Shown here: positions 1 through 15,060 of the stretch, piece after piece
Layout: the number at the start of each line of letters is the position of its first letter
Numbering within the stretch: position 1 is the stretch's first letter
Source of the DNA: Leptodactylus fallax
Lineage: Eukaryota > Chordata > Amphibia > Anura > Leptodactylidae
Reading direction: 5' to 3'
NCBI GenBank assembly: GCA_947044405.1
Contig: CAMRHE010000133.1
Location: forward strand, 3,737,001 to 3,801,000
Length of the DNA: 64,000 bases
Translations under genes and position numbers: made by a program
The notes under the pieces: model-generated
What the model was told of the DNA's origin: nothing
Databases searched by the model: none
The model's input: the letters and a program-made list of their open reading frames with translations, nothing else

Positions 1-32
1 AGTCCCCTTTCCATCCCGTGCCAGGAGAAGCC

Positions 33-158
33 CATATGACCGCTGAGGCCAACCAGTGGCCTCAGAGGTCACTGGTAAGGAACCAGTAACGTATCCGAGT
101 GACATCACTGGTCACTCTCCACCTCTGAGGCAATTGATTGGTCTCAGCGGCCATGTGA
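33..158. repeat. Imperfect inverted repeat (foldback remnant)
   Basis: Arms at about 33-75 and 117-158 are imperfect reverse complements. Each carries a version of GACCGCTGAGGCCAA and of GCCTCAGAGGT. The spacer is about 40 bp. This resembles a fragment of a palindromic MITE. No terminal target duplication could be defined, so the family is unknown. Confidence 0.6.
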
Positions 159-3100
159 ATCTCTCCACTTTTTGGCAAGTACCAACACGGGAGGCAAATG
201 GGACCAGAACTGTAAACAGAGCGCTAGGTGAGTATGACTCCTTGGGATAGGTGAGTATGACTTTCTTTTTGTTTTACACCCACCCTGGCCATCCCTAAGT
301 TTCCTATCATTCCTGGACAATGTCTTTTTAACCCACCAATTTCGGAAGGACACGCCAGTGTAGGCTACATTTTTGGACTGACTATGGCTGAACTTAGGGA
401 TTTAGTTTGGGTATAGGCCAGCAGACCAGCATTAGTTTGGGAACTCATATCATCGTAAATCACTATGATACTGTGTGTTCGAGACAATCACTGTTGGACT
501 GGCCCACCAGAGTACCAGAGGATCCTCCGGCGGCCCAAGATGTAACGCAGTAATGGTCTAGCACAAGACACCCGAATTTGAAGGATACTATGATCTTTTT
601 TCCTAGGGGTAGCGGGAAGGTGGGCCTCCAGAATCATTTTATTGAACCTTACCCTCACCCTGCAGAAAATCTACAGTTATTCTGGGAATTATGGTCGCCA
701 CATAATCCTTGTTTATCAGACCAGACACAGGCTTCTGGATGGTCCCTTCGGATTGGCAGGTGGCCCAAAGGTTGAACTTCCAGTTTTATGGTAAAAAAAC
801 GCACAATTAGCCCTTCCTGATAACTTCTCTTTCTCAATTTTTATTCTCTTTTTGGATTTTTCCAACCCTTAAGATCCAACATGGAACACCCACACATCAC
901 TCCATACCTACAGTATATTACGCCTTCTTACGCTGCCTCTTTATTTAATGCAACTCAGTCTGTTCTTCTGAAGATCAGTGAATATCTTAATTGACAGCTG
1001 CCCGACATAGAACACCACAGGCCTAAAAATTCCCTAAGATGATAACTTCTTATTTATTGACGCCGATACCTGACTTTAAAATGTTTTCAAAGTTTATCTC
1101 TCATTAAGATTCGCTGCACGTCCACCGCCTAACCAGCGGTGATACAGACAATAGACGCCAGAGAAAGCCTACACTACAGAATTCATTTTCTGAATCGCTC
1201 TACCTGCAGTATCCTCATATCTCTCAAACACGAGGAATTTTTCGATTTTTTTTTTTTTTTGACAAGTACACATCATATTTTGGCAACCGGCCCTTGACAG
1301 TGGGTTTTGTTTAGCTTCTTTTTGCTGTATATTACAAAGTCAAAGTAAATGGAATGACAATGCTTGACATACTATCAGGACGTTCTTGCTTTTAACATCA
1401 TATGACTGTATATATCCTTTCAAGGGTGAATATCGGTTTACGGTTTCCAAAAATGTTGCTGCTATTTTTTTTTTTATCCTAGGAATTGAGTATAGATAAA
1501 ATGGTTTTAGGGTGAATTTTAGATCAATGTCAACAACTCATAGCTAGGTATTGGCTATAGAGTAGTGCAAGAACCAGATATACAGATGTTACTGCTTAGG
1601 ACAAAGGGTTTTTTTTGTGGTAGCTAACTGGCCCATGAGTAGAAGAGCTTCTAGGAAACATTGACTGCCATAGATATTGGTGTGGGGATCCAACAGGAAA
1701 GATTTTCCCCCAGGACAGGACACCTATCTTTTTAAATGTATGATCTCATAGGGTCCCACGGCAGGGATGCCTACCTGTCACTAGTGTAAGGCAGGTATGG
1801 ACTCTTGATAGAATGCACTTGATAGAATTGGCTTGGGGCTATTTCTGAGGGTGTCGTGTAAGTGAGCCCCTGGTTTTTCCCTTACATGGATCTGGTCTTC
1901 ACTGCAAGGAACCACCAGGTCACTTTTTCTAAGAGTAGTCTCCACACAGTGACAGCTGACTCAGGCAGGTCAAGACACAATGGTGTGTGCTACCAAAGAG
2001 ACAGACAAGTGACATGGTCAGAGGAAAGGCTACAGTCATGGCAGGCGGAGTACGTTCAGCACAGTGCTCATTCTGAAGCTCAGGGTAAGCGGCATGAGTT
2101 CAGAGTTGGTATACGAACATGGGTCAGGGCAGGAGGCATGAGTTTAGTGTTGGTATACGTCCATGGATTAGGGCAGGTGGCACAGAGTCAGGTATGGGAA
2201 AAAGGTCCAAGGGCAGAAAATGCTAAACAGGCAGATTCCACCTTCATAGCACACTACCAAGTTAGGAAGGTTATTGCTTAGGCACCTTCCAATGGCGGAA
2301 GGTACCTTAAATAGTCCAAATGTGCAGATAGGCTGCCCTGGGAAAGCTGTACGACAAACAGAGAGAGGACCCCAATGCCATGGCCAGATGGTGCTACAAC
2401 TAGAACCAGAGTGCTGAGCCATCTTAATATCCAATGGAGCTTCTTAGATGCCATCCCTAACCTTCTCCTACAGAAGGACTTGTTCGATTGCCTCTATTCC
2501 CTTCTCAAAATCTTTGGGTTAGGTCCACATATTCTTGTTTGCTAATGTTGTTGGGCCAGTGTGGACGGGTTCTCACCATGCATTAAAAATACGAGAAGCA
2601 TCGTGGTTAAGGCCCACTCTCCTGGGACTCAACAGAGTTCCTTCAATGGCTTAGAAGAGCCAACCAAGCAAACTCCAAAAGAAACCAGAGCTTTGTGCCC
2701 TACAAATTTTTTTTTTTTTTTTTTTTTAAATCTTCACCAATTCATTTTGGCATCTTTATGTAATGAATTTAGTTTTTTGGGTTCTTTACAGATTGTTTTT
2801 TTCAAAAATGTTAGCAAACCACAACACAATAACCATTATTTTCAAGTTAAACACTCAAGAATGGAAGATTTCTCAGAAAATTGCAAACATTAGCATTTGG
2901 TCCCTCGACTGTCACCATTGGACAGGTTTATATTATGCTGGAGATGGTGTCGAGATTAATCACAGGTTGTGAACACTACGGGGCAGGGATCCCTCTTGAT
3001 AACCTTTCCCTTGTCTCTTGCGCTGTCTCCTCATTACTCATGTATTCCTGTGTACGCATATTGTTCCGTGGTTCCATGTACTATGCCGTGACTACATTAA

Positions 3101-3436
3101 TCACTGTGAGGAGTCCACTGGGAATGCTGGGATATATAGAGGAAACGCAACTCCCTGGATAAAACGATGGAAGCGCCAGAAGATACTGTTTATTATCAGC
3201 CGTACATAGAAGAAGAAGATAGCCATGGCCGATCCTGCGTATTAATAACTAATTACTAAATTTACATTGATAGTAGAGTAAACCTAGTACCAAGGACAAA
3301 CAAGGTCAGAAAATGGATGGGAAAACGGATACAAAAATACAGATCTGAACCCTCCACCAAAAATGTATAAGCAAAATAAGTCAAGTTGAAGATCTTAAGC
3401 CCAGCCACTACTATGTCCAAGAAACACCCCAGAGAA
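159..3436. other. Unassigned, mostly single-copy-looking DNA
   Basis: About 3.3 kb without a recognisable gene. It holds poly-T runs near 1244-1260 and 2705-2727 and a dispersed repeat listed separately (540-660). Open frames here are short and lack recognisable domains. The composition is ordinary for intergenic vertebrate DNA. Confidence 0.5.
540..660. repeat. Dispersed repeat, copy 1 (pairs with 44180-44360)
   Basis: This stretch matches 44205-44300 in the same orientation. Both contain AGACACCCGAATTTGAA followed by a TACTATG-TCTTTTTTCCTAGGG-like segment and CCAGAATCATTTTAT or close variants. The two copies differ by scattered substitutions and small indels, so this is an old interspersed repeat. 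No coding capacity is seen and the family is not identified. Confidence 0.75.
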
Positions 3437-6400
3437 CCATACAGCCCCTACAGTACTATACAGTACCATACACTGAATATATTACCAGTACTATTAAGCC
3501 CCTACATAACAGCACCATACACTGTATATATTACCAGTACTATACAGTACCTACATAACAGTACCATACACTGTATATATTACCAGTACTATACAGCCCC
3601 TACATAACAGTACCATACACTGTATATATTACCAGTACTATACAGCGCCTACATAACAGTACCATACACTGTATATATTACCAGTACTATACAGCACCTA
3701 CATAACAGTACCATACACTGTATATATTACCAGTACTATACAGTACCTACATAACAGTACCATACACTGTATATATTACCAGTACTATACAGCCCCTACA
3801 TAACAGTACCATACACTGAATATATTACCAGTACTATACAGCACCTACATAACAGTACCATACACTGTATATATTACCAGTACTATACAGTACCTACATA
3901 ACAGTACCATACACTGTATATATTACCAGTACTATACAGCCCCTACATAACAGTACCATACACAGTATATATTACCAGTACTATATAGTGTCTACATAAC
4001 AGTACCATACACTGAATATATTACCAGTACTATACAGCACCTACATAACAGTACCATACACTGTATATATTACCAGTACTATACAGTACCTACATAACAG
4101 TACCATACACTGTATATATTACCAGTACTATACAGCCCCTACATAACAGTACCATACACTGTATATATTACCAGTACTATATAGTGTCTACATAACAGTA
4201 CCATACACTGTATATATTACCAGTACTATACAGCCCCTACATAACAGTACCATACACTGTATATATTACCAGTACTATACAGCGTCTACATAACAGTACC
4301 ATACACTGAATATATTACCAGTACTATACAGCCCCTACATAACAGTACCATACACTGTATATATTACCAGTACTATAATAATAATAATATAATAATAGTC
4401 CCACAGCGCGATCACAGTCTCATGCATGGGATGGGACTTCTTCTTCTGCACAACAGTACCATACACTGTATATATTACCAGTACTATACAGCCCCTACAT
4501 AACAGTACCATACACTGTATATATTACCAGTACTATACAGCACCTACATAACAGTACCATACACTGTATATATTACCAGTACTATACAGCCCCTACATAA
4601 CAGTACCATACACTGAATATATTACCAGTACTATACAGCCCCTACATAACAGCACCATACACTGTATATATTACCAGTACTATACAGTACCTACATAACA
4701 GTACCATACACTGTATATATTACCAGTACTATACAGTACCTACATAACAGTACCATACACTGAATATATTACCAGTACTATAAAGCACCTACATAACAGT
4801 ACCATACACTGAATATATTACCAGTACTATACAGCCCCTACATAACAGTACCATACACTGTATATATTACCAGTACTATACAGTGTCTACATAACAGTAC
4901 CATACACTGAATATATTACCAGTACTATACAGTGCCTACATAACAGTACCATACACTGTATATATTACCAGTACTATACAGCACCTACATAACAGTACCA
5001 TACACTGTATATATTACCAGTACTATACAGCCCCTACATAACAGTACCATACACTGTATACATTACCAGTACTATACAGTGTCTACATAACAGTACCATA
5101 CACTGTATATATTACCAGTACTATACAGCCCCTACATAACAGTACCATACACTGTATATATTACCAGTACTATACAGTGTCTACATAACAATACCATACA
5201 CTGAATATATTACCAGTACTATACAGCCCCTACATAACAGTACCATACACTGTATACATTACCAGTACTATACAGTGTCTACATAACAGTACCATACACT
5301 GTATATATTACCAGTACTATACAGCCCCTACATAACAGTACCATACACTGAATATATTACCAGTACTATACAGTACATACATAACAGTACCATACACTGT
5401 ATATATTACCAGTACTATACAGTCCCTACATAACAGTACCATACACTGTATATATTACCAGTACTATACAGCCCCTACATAACAGTACCATACACTGTAT
5501 ATATTACCAGTACTATACAGCACCTACATAACAGTACCATACACTGTATATATTACCAGTACTATACAGTGTCTACATAACAGTACCATACACTGTATAT
5601 ATTACCAGTACTATACAGCACCTACATAACAGTACCATACACTGAATATATTACCAGTACTATACAGCCCCTACATAACAGTACCATACACTGTATATAT
5701 TACCAGTACTATACAGCCCCTACATAACAGTACCATACACTGTATATATTACCAGTACTATACAGCACCTACATAACAGTACCATACACTGAATATATTA
5801 CCAGTACTATACAGCACCTACATAACAGTACCATACACTGTATATATTACCAGTACTATACAGTACCTACATAACAGTACCATACACTGTATATATTTCC
5901 AGTACTATACAGCCCCTACATAACAGTACCATACACTGTATATATTACCAGTACTATACAGTGTCTACATAACAATACCATACACTGAATATATTACCAG
6001 TACTATACAGCCCCTACATAACAGTACCATACACTGTATACATTACCAGTACTATACAGTGTCTACATAACAGTACCATACACTGTATATATTACCAGTA
6101 CTATACAGCCCCTACATAACAGTACCATACACTGTATATATTACCAGTACTATACAGTGTCTACATAACAATACCATACACTGAATATATTACCAGTACT
6201 ATACAGCCCCTACATAACAGTACCATACACTGTATACATTACCAGTACTATACATTGTCTACATAACAGTACCATACACTGTATATATTACCAGTACTAT
6301 ACAGCCCCTACATAACAGTACCATACACTGAATATATTACCAGTACTATACAGTACATACATAACAGTACCATACACTGTATATATTACCAGTACTATAC

Positions 6401-9400
6401 AGTCCCTACATAACAGTACCATACACTGTATATATTACCAGTACTATACAGCCCCTACATAACAGTACCATACACTGAATATATTACCAGTACTATACAG
6501 CCCCTACATAACAGTACCATACACTGAATATATTACCAGTACTATACAGTACATACATAACAGTACCATACACTGTATATATTACCAGTACTATACAGCG
6601 CCTACATAACAGTACCATACACTGTATATATTACCAGTACTATACAGCCCCTACATAACAGTACCATACACTGAATATATTACCAGTACTATACAGCCCC
6701 TACATAACAGTACCATACACTGTATATATTACCAGTACTATACAGTACCTACATAACAGTACCATACACTGTATATATTACCAGTACTATACAGTGTCTA
6801 CATAACAGTACCATACACTGAATATATTACCAGTACTATACAGCACCTACATAACAGTACCATACACTGTATATATTACCAGTACTATACAGTACCTACA
6901 TAACAGTACCATACACTGTATATATTACCAGTACTATACAGCACCTACATAACAGTACCATACACTGTATATATTACCAGTACTATACAGTGTCTACATA
7001 ACAGTACCATACACTGTATATATTACCAGTACTATACAGCCCCTACATAACAGTACCATACACTGAATATATTACCAGTACTATACAGCCCCTACATAAC
7101 AGTACCATACACTGTATATATTACCAGTACTATACAGCCCCTACATAACAGTACCATACACTGTATATATTACCAGTACTATACAGTACCTACATAACAG
7201 CACCATACACTGTATATATTACCAGTACTATACAGCCCCTACATAACAGTACCATACACTGTATATATTACCAGTACTATACAGCCCCTACATAACAGTA
7301 CCATACACTGTATATATTACCAGTACTATACAGCACCTACATAACAGTACCATACACTGTATATATTACCAGTACTATACAGCCCCTACATAACAGTACC
7401 ATACACTGTATATATTACCAGTACTATACAGCGCCTACATAACAGTACCATACACTGAATATATTACCAGTACTATACAGCACCTACATAACAGTACCAT
7501 ACACTGTATATATTACCAGTACTATACAGTACCTACATAACAGTACCATACACTGTATATATTACCAGTACTATACAGCCCCTACATAACAGTACCATAC
7601 ACTGTATATATTACCAGTACTATACAGTGTCTACATAACAATACCATACACTGAATATATTACCAGTACTATACAGCCCCTACATAACAGTACCATACAC
7701 TGTATACATTACCAGTACTATACAGTGTCTACATAACAGTACCATACACTGTATATATTACCAGTACTATACAGCCTCTACATAACAGTACCATACACTG
7801 TATATATTACCAGTACTATACAGTGTCTACATAACAATACCATACACTGAATATATTACCAGTACTATACAGCCCCTACATAACAGTACCATACACTGTA
7901 TACATTACCAGTACTATACAGTGTCTACATAACAGTACCATACACTGTATATATTACCAGTACTATACAGCCCCTACATAACAGTACCATACACTGAATA
8001 AATTACCAGTACTATACAGTACATACATAACAGTACCATACACTGTATATATTACCAGTACTATACAGTCCCTACATAACAGTACCATACACTGTATATA
8101 TTACCAGTACTATACAGCCCCTACATAACAGTACCATACACTGAATATATTACCAGTACTATACAGCCCCTACATAACAGTACCATACACTGAATATATT
8201 ACCAGTACTATACAGGACATACATAACAGTACCATACACTGTATATATTACCAGTACTATACAGCGCCTACATAACAGTACCATACACTGTATATATTAC
8301 CAGTACTATACAGCCCCTACATAACAGTACCATACACTGAATATATTACCAGTACTATACAGCCCCTACATAACAGTACCATACACTGTATATATTACCA
8401 GTACTGTACAGCACCTACATAACAGTACCATACACTGTATATATTACCAGTACTATACAGTACCTACATAACAGTACCATACACTGTATATATTACCAGT
8501 ACTATACAGCACCTACATAACAGTACCATACACTGTATATATTACCAGTACTATACAGCACCTACATAACAGTACCATACACTGTATATATTACCAGTAC
8601 TATACAGTACCTACATAACAGTACCATACACTGTATATATTACCAGTACTATACAGTGTCTACATAACAGTACCATACACTGAATATATTACCAGTACTA
8701 TACAGCACCTACATAACAGTACCATACACTGTATATATTACCAGTACTATACAGTACCTACATAACAGTACCATACACTGTATATATTACCAGTACTATA
8801 CAGCACCTACATAACAGTACCATACACTGTATATATTACCAGTACTATACAGTGTCTACATAACAGTACCATACACTGTATATATTACCAGTACTATACA
8901 GCCCCTACATAACAGTACCATACACTGAATATATTACCAGTACTATACAGCCCCTACATAACAGTACCATACACTGTATATATTACCAGTACTATACAGC
9001 CCCTACATAACAGTACCATACACTGTATATATTACCAGTACTATACAGTACCTACATAACAGCACCATACACTGTATATATTACCAGTACTATACAGCCC
9101 CTACATAACAGTACCATACACTGTATATATTACCAGTACTATACAGCCCCTACATAACAGTACCATACACTGTATATATTACCAGTACTATACAGCCCCT
9201 ACATAACAGTACCATACACTGTATATATTACCAGTACTATACAGCGCCTACATAACAGTACCATACACTGAATATATTACCAGTACTATACAGCACCTAC
9301 ATAACAGTACCATACACTGTATATATTACCAGTACTATACAGTACCTACATAACAGTACCATACACTGTATATATTACCAGTACTATACAGCCCCTACAT

Positions 9401-12400
9401 AACAGTACCATACACTGTATATATTACCAGTACTATACAGTGTCTACATAACAATACCATACACTGAATATATTACCAGTACTATACAGCCCCTACATAA
9501 CAGTACCATACACTGTATACATTACCAGTACTATACAGTGTCTACATAACAGTACCATACACTGTATATATTACCAGTACTATACAGCCCCTACATAACA
9601 GTACCATACACTGTATATATTACCAGTACTATACAGTGTCTACATAATAATACCATACACTGAATATATTACCGGTACTATACAGCCCCTACATAACAGT
9701 ACCATACACTGTATACATTACCAGTACTATACATTGTCTACATAACAGTACCATACACTGTATATATTACCAGTACTATACAGCCCCTACATAACAGTAC
9801 CATACACTGAATATATTACCAGTACTATACAGTACATACATAACAGTACCATACACTGTATATATTACCAGTACTATACAGTCCCTACATAACAGTACCA
9901 TACACTGTATATATTACCAGTACTATACAGCCCCTACATAACAGTACCATACACTGAATATATTACCAGTACTATACAGCCCCTACATAACAGTACCATA
10001 CACTGAATATATTACCAGTACTATACAGTACATACATAACAGTACCATACACTGTATATATTACCAGTACTATACAGCGCCTACATAACAGTACCATACA
10101 CTGTATATATTACCAGTACTATACAGCCCCTACATAACAGTACCATACACTGAATATATTACCAGTACTATACAGCCCCTACATAACAGTACCATACACT
10201 GTATATATTACCAGTACTATACAGCACCTACATAACAGTACCATACACTGTATATATTACCAGTACTATACAGTACCTACATAACAGTACCATACACTGT
10301 ATATATTACCAGTACTATACAGCACCTACATAACAGTACCATACACTGTATATATTACCAGTACTATACAGCACCTACATAACAGTACCATACACTGTAT
10401 ATATTACCAGTACTATACAGTACCTACATAACAGTACCATACACTGTATATATTACCAGTACTATACAGTGTCTACATAACAGTACCATACACTGAATAT
10501 ATTACCAGTACTATACAGCACCTACATAACAGTACCATACACTGTATATATTACCAGTACTATACAGTACCTACATAACAGTACCATACACTGTATATAT
10601 TACCAGTACTATACAGCACCTACATAACAGTACCATACACTGTATATATTACCAGTACTATACAGTGTCTACATAACAGTACCATACACTGTATATATTA
10701 CCAGTACTATACAGCCCCTACATAACAGTACCATACACTGAATATATTACCAGTACTATACAGCCCCTACATAACAGTACCATACACTGTATATATTACC
10801 AGTACTATACAGCCCCTACATAACAGTACCATACACTGTATATATTACCAGTACTATACAGTACCTACATAACAGCACCATACACTGTATATATTACCAG
10901 TACTATACAGCCCCTACATAACAGTACCATACACTGTATATATTACCAGTACTATACAGCCCCTACATAACAGTACCATACACTGTATATATTACCAGTA
11001 CTATACAGCACCTACATAACAGTACCATACACTGTATATATTACCAGTACTATACAGCCCCTACATAACAGTACCATACACTGTATATATTACCAGTACT
11101 ATACAGCGCCTACATAACAGTACCATACACTGAATATATTACCAGTACTATACAGCACCTACATAACAGTACCATACACTGTATATATTACCAGTACTAT
11201 ACAGTACCTACATAACAGTACCATACACTGTATATATTACCAGTACTATACAGCCCCTACATAACAGTACCATACACTGTATATATTACCAGTACTATAC
11301 AGTGTCTACATAACAATACCATACACTGAATATATTACCAGTACTATACAGCCCCTACATAACAGTACCATACACTGTATACATTACCAGTACTATACAG
11401 TGTCTACATAACAGTACCATACACTGTATATATTACCAGTACTATACAGCCCCTACATAACAGTACCATACACTGTATATATTACCAGTACTATACAGTG
11501 TCTACATAACAATACCATACACTGAATATATTACCAGTACTATACAGCCCCTACATAACAGTACCATACACTGTATACATTACCAGTACTATACAGTGTC
11601 TACATAACAGTACCATACACTGTATATATTACCAGTACTATACAGCCCCTACATAACAGTACCATACACTGAATATATTACCAGTACTATACAGTACATA
11701 CATAACAGTACCATACACTGTATATATTACCAGTACTATACAGTCCCTACATAACAGTACCATACACTGTATATATTACCAGTACTATACAGCCCCTACA
11801 TAACAGTACCATACACTGAATATATTACCAGTACTATACAGCCCCTACATAACAGTACCATACACTGAATATATTACCAGTACTATACAGGACATACATA
11901 ACAGTACCATACACTGTATATATTACCAGTACTATACAGCGCCTACATAACAGTACCATACACTGTATATATTACCAGTACTATACAGCCCCTACATAAC
12001 AGTACCATACACTGAATATATTACCAGTACTATACAGCCCCTACATAACAGTACCATACACTGTATATATTACCAGTACTATACAGCACCTACATAACAG
12101 TACCATACACTGTATATATTACCAGTACTATACAGTACCTACATAACAGTACCATACACTGTATATATTACCAGTACTATACAGCACCTACATAACAGTA
12201 CCATACACTGTATATATTACCAGTACTATACAGTGTCTACATAACAGTACCATACACTGTATATATTACCAGTACTATACAGTACCTACATAACAGTACC
12301 ATACACTGTATATATTACCAGTACTATACAGCCCCTACATAACAGTACCATACACTGAATATATTACCAGTACTATACAGCCCCTACATAACAGTACCAT

Positions 12401-13852
12401 ACACTGTATATATTACCAGTACTATACAGCCCCTACATAACAGTACCATACACTGTATATATTACCAGTACTATACAGTACCTACATAACAGCACCATAC
12501 ACTGTATATATTACCAGTACTATACAGCCCCTACATAACAGTACCATACACTGTATATATTACCAGTACTATACAGCCCCTACATAACAGTACCATACAC
12601 TGTATATATTACCAGTACTATACAGCCCCTACATAACAGTACCATACACTGTATATATTACCAGTACTATACAGCCCCTACATAACAGTACCATACACTG
12701 TATATATTACCAGTACTATACAGCCCCTACATAACAGTACCATACACTGTATATATTACCAGTACTATACAGTGTCTACATAACAGTACCATACACTGTA
12801 TATATTACCAGTACTATACAGCCCCTACATAACAATACCATACACTGAATATATTACCAGTACTATACAGCACCTACATAACAGTACCATACACTGTATA
12901 TATTACCAGTACTATACAGCCCCTACATAACAGTACCATACACTGTATATATTACCAGTACTATACAGCCCCTACATAACAGTACCATACACTGTATATA
13001 TTACCAGTACTAGACAGCCCCTACATAACAGTACCATACACTGAATATATTACCAGTACTATACAGCCCCTACATAACAGTACCATACACTGTATATATT
13101 ACCAGTACTATACAGCCCCTACATAACAGTACCATACACTGTATATATTACCAGTACTATACAGTGTCTACATAACAGTACCATACACTGTATATATTAC
13201 CAGTACTATACAGCCCCTACATAACAATACCATACACTGAATATATTACCAGTACTATACAGCACCTACATAACAGTACCATACACTGTATATATTACCA
13301 GTACTATACAGCCCCTACATAACAGTACCATACACTGTATATATTACCAGTACTATACAGCACCTACATAACAGTACCATACACTGTATATATTACCAGT
13401 ACTTTACAGTGTCTACATAACAGTACCATACACTGTATATATTACCAGTACTATACAGCACCTACATAACAGTACCATACACTGAATATATTACCAGTAC
13501 TATACAGTGTCTACATAACAGTACCATACACTGTATATATTACCAGTACTATACAGCCCCTACATAACAATACCATACACTGAATATATTACCAGTACTA
13601 TACAGCCCCTACATAACACTACCATACACTGTATATATTACCAGTACTATACAGCCCCTACATAACAGTACCATACACTGTATATATTACCAGTACTATA
13701 CAGCCCCTACATAACAGTACCATACACTGTATATATTACCAGTACTATACAGTGTCTACATAACAGTACCATACACTGTATATATTACCAGTACTATACA
13801 GCCCCTACATAACAATACCATACACTGAATATATTACCAGTACTATACAGCC
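3437..13852. repeat. 49-bp satellite, left array (~212 monomers)
   Basis: A head-to-tail array with a 49-bp period; the CAGTACCATACACTG anchor recurs every 49 bp. Each monomer also has CTGTATATATTACCAG, then CAGTACTATACAG, a variable dinucleotide and CCTACATAA. Variant positions include CTGAATAT versus CTGTATAT, TATACATT, GTGTCTAC, GTACCTAC and GTACATAC. These variants recur in a fixed order and define higher-order repeats (see findings). CTGTATA and TATACAG in each monomer can pair as a 7-bp hairpin with a 12-nt loop. The left edge (3438-3475) is irregular with a shortened unit. There is no CENP-B-like box and no coding capacity. Near-identity among monomers implies recent homogenisation. 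Confidence 0.98.
4375..4450 (-). mobile_element. Tiny, internally deleted LINE insertion in the satellite
   Basis: One monomer is interrupted by an (AAT)n-like tract, then AGTCCCACA, then about 45 bp containing GCGCGATCACAGTCTCATG. The AGTCCCACA part matches the LINE 3' end at about 62855-62864. The rest matches the same LINE's coding region at about 63173-63217. Relative to that LINE it is 5'-truncated and lacks about 310 bp inside, with CAG shared at the junction. It is the only such interruption in the array, so it postdates most amplification of that unit. Confidence 0.85.
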
Positions 13853-13959
13853 CAGAGGCTTAGCTAGCGGGGGGGGGGGGGGGGGGCAGGGGGCGGCTGC
13901 CCCGGGCCCACTGAATTTTTGGGGGCCCACCCCGGGGCCGCCATTAATACATCCTTTAT

Positions 13960-14001
13960 TTTTAACTAGATCGGTGTCTGCAGACACCGATCTAGTTAAA
14001 A
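13960..14001. repeat. Perfect 42-bp palindrome inside the hAT-like element
   Basis: Two 21-bp arms meet with no spacer between 13980 and 13981 (GGTGTCTG/CAGACACC at the centre). Arms read AACTAGATCGG outward and match perfectly. It could extrude as a hairpin. It may be a subterminal transposase-binding region or the remnant of another insertion; the function is unknown. Confidence 0.95.
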
Positions 14002-14505
14002 CGTAACCTGCAACTTAACGGTATTGTAAACCGCAAGCCAATACAGGCCGGCGGTTTACAAGACGCCGAGAAAACAGACGACGTCTGCTTCTCAGTACGG
14101 GCGGCGTGATGACGTCACAACAACGCGCCGCCTGCGCTCAGACACAGACGTCCTGTGCGTGGACAAGGAGGAATCACCGGCGGCTCCATTCATCATCATC
14201 GCAGGTGAGTATGACTTTTTTTTTTTTTTTTTTAGCTTAGTTGTGGGTATATTAATAGTATAAGGGGTGGTTAGGAGGGGGAAATATAACTATAAAGGGA
14301 GGATTCATTAGAGGGCATTATGACGATGGGGGGGTCATTTATATAAGGGTTATTGGGGGGCATTATGAATACAAGGGGGAAATTATTTATATAAGGGGCC
14401 ATTAGGGGGCATCATTTATATTAGAAGGCATTATGAACATAGAGATGCAGTATTTATGTCAGGGTGAATTAATTTAATTAAGGTGGCACTTGGCTTTTAA
14501 TAAGA

Positions 14506-15060
14506 CTAAGGCCCCACATAGTGGGCTGCAGAAAAAAAAAGCGCTGCAGGAAAAACTGCAGCGGTAACATTGTGGTTTTTCTCGCAGCACTTTTCACAGA
14601 AGGTCCGCAGAGGTTTCCCCTGTGGACTTTCTAATTTCAATACACCTATATGGAAACCGCCAGTGTTTCTGTAGGTATAATTGAAATGCTTCAATTTCCA
14701 AAACTGCAATGGTTTTGGAAATCGCAGTGCATCTGCTGCACGTATTTTTCCGCAATGTGTGGATGGGATTTGCTAGATGTAAAATGCCGGGTTTTTTTTC
14801 TGTGGGTTTTCCCCCACATGTGGCCCCCATCCCATCCCCACTTTGTAGTAAAATATGCGCAGCGGATACGCTGCGATTTCCAAAACAGACGCAGTTTTGG
14901 AAATCGCAGCATGTCAGTTATACCTATGGAAATGCTGGCGGTTTTCCTGTAGATATAATTGAAGCAGAAAGTCTGCAGAACCTCTGTGAACTTTCTGTGC
15001 AAAGTGCTGCAGGAAAAACTGTTTTTTGCTGCAGGACACCATGTGTGGCTGGCCTTAGCC
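14506..15060. mobile_element. Palindromic MITE nested in the hAT-like element
   Basis: The left end (CTAAGGCCCCACATAGTGG) and the right end (CCATGTGTGGCTGGCCTTAG) are inverted. Farther in, GCTGCAGGAAAAACTG-type and GGAAACCGCCAG-type motifs pair with their complements from the other half, so the element is a long imperfect foldback. The centre holds CCCACATGTGG-like sequence. No coding capacity is seen; open frames on both strands are products of the symmetry. The ends resemble the palindromic MITE at 35514-35717. Confidence 0.75.

Noticed and set aside
14195..14215. Splice-donor-like GCAGGTGAGTATGAC after a CpG-rich stretch, as a gene's first exon
   Set aside because: It lies inside the hAT-like element, and the same GGTGAGTATGAC text is found near 229 and 250, so it is repeat-borne. 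No coding exon follows.
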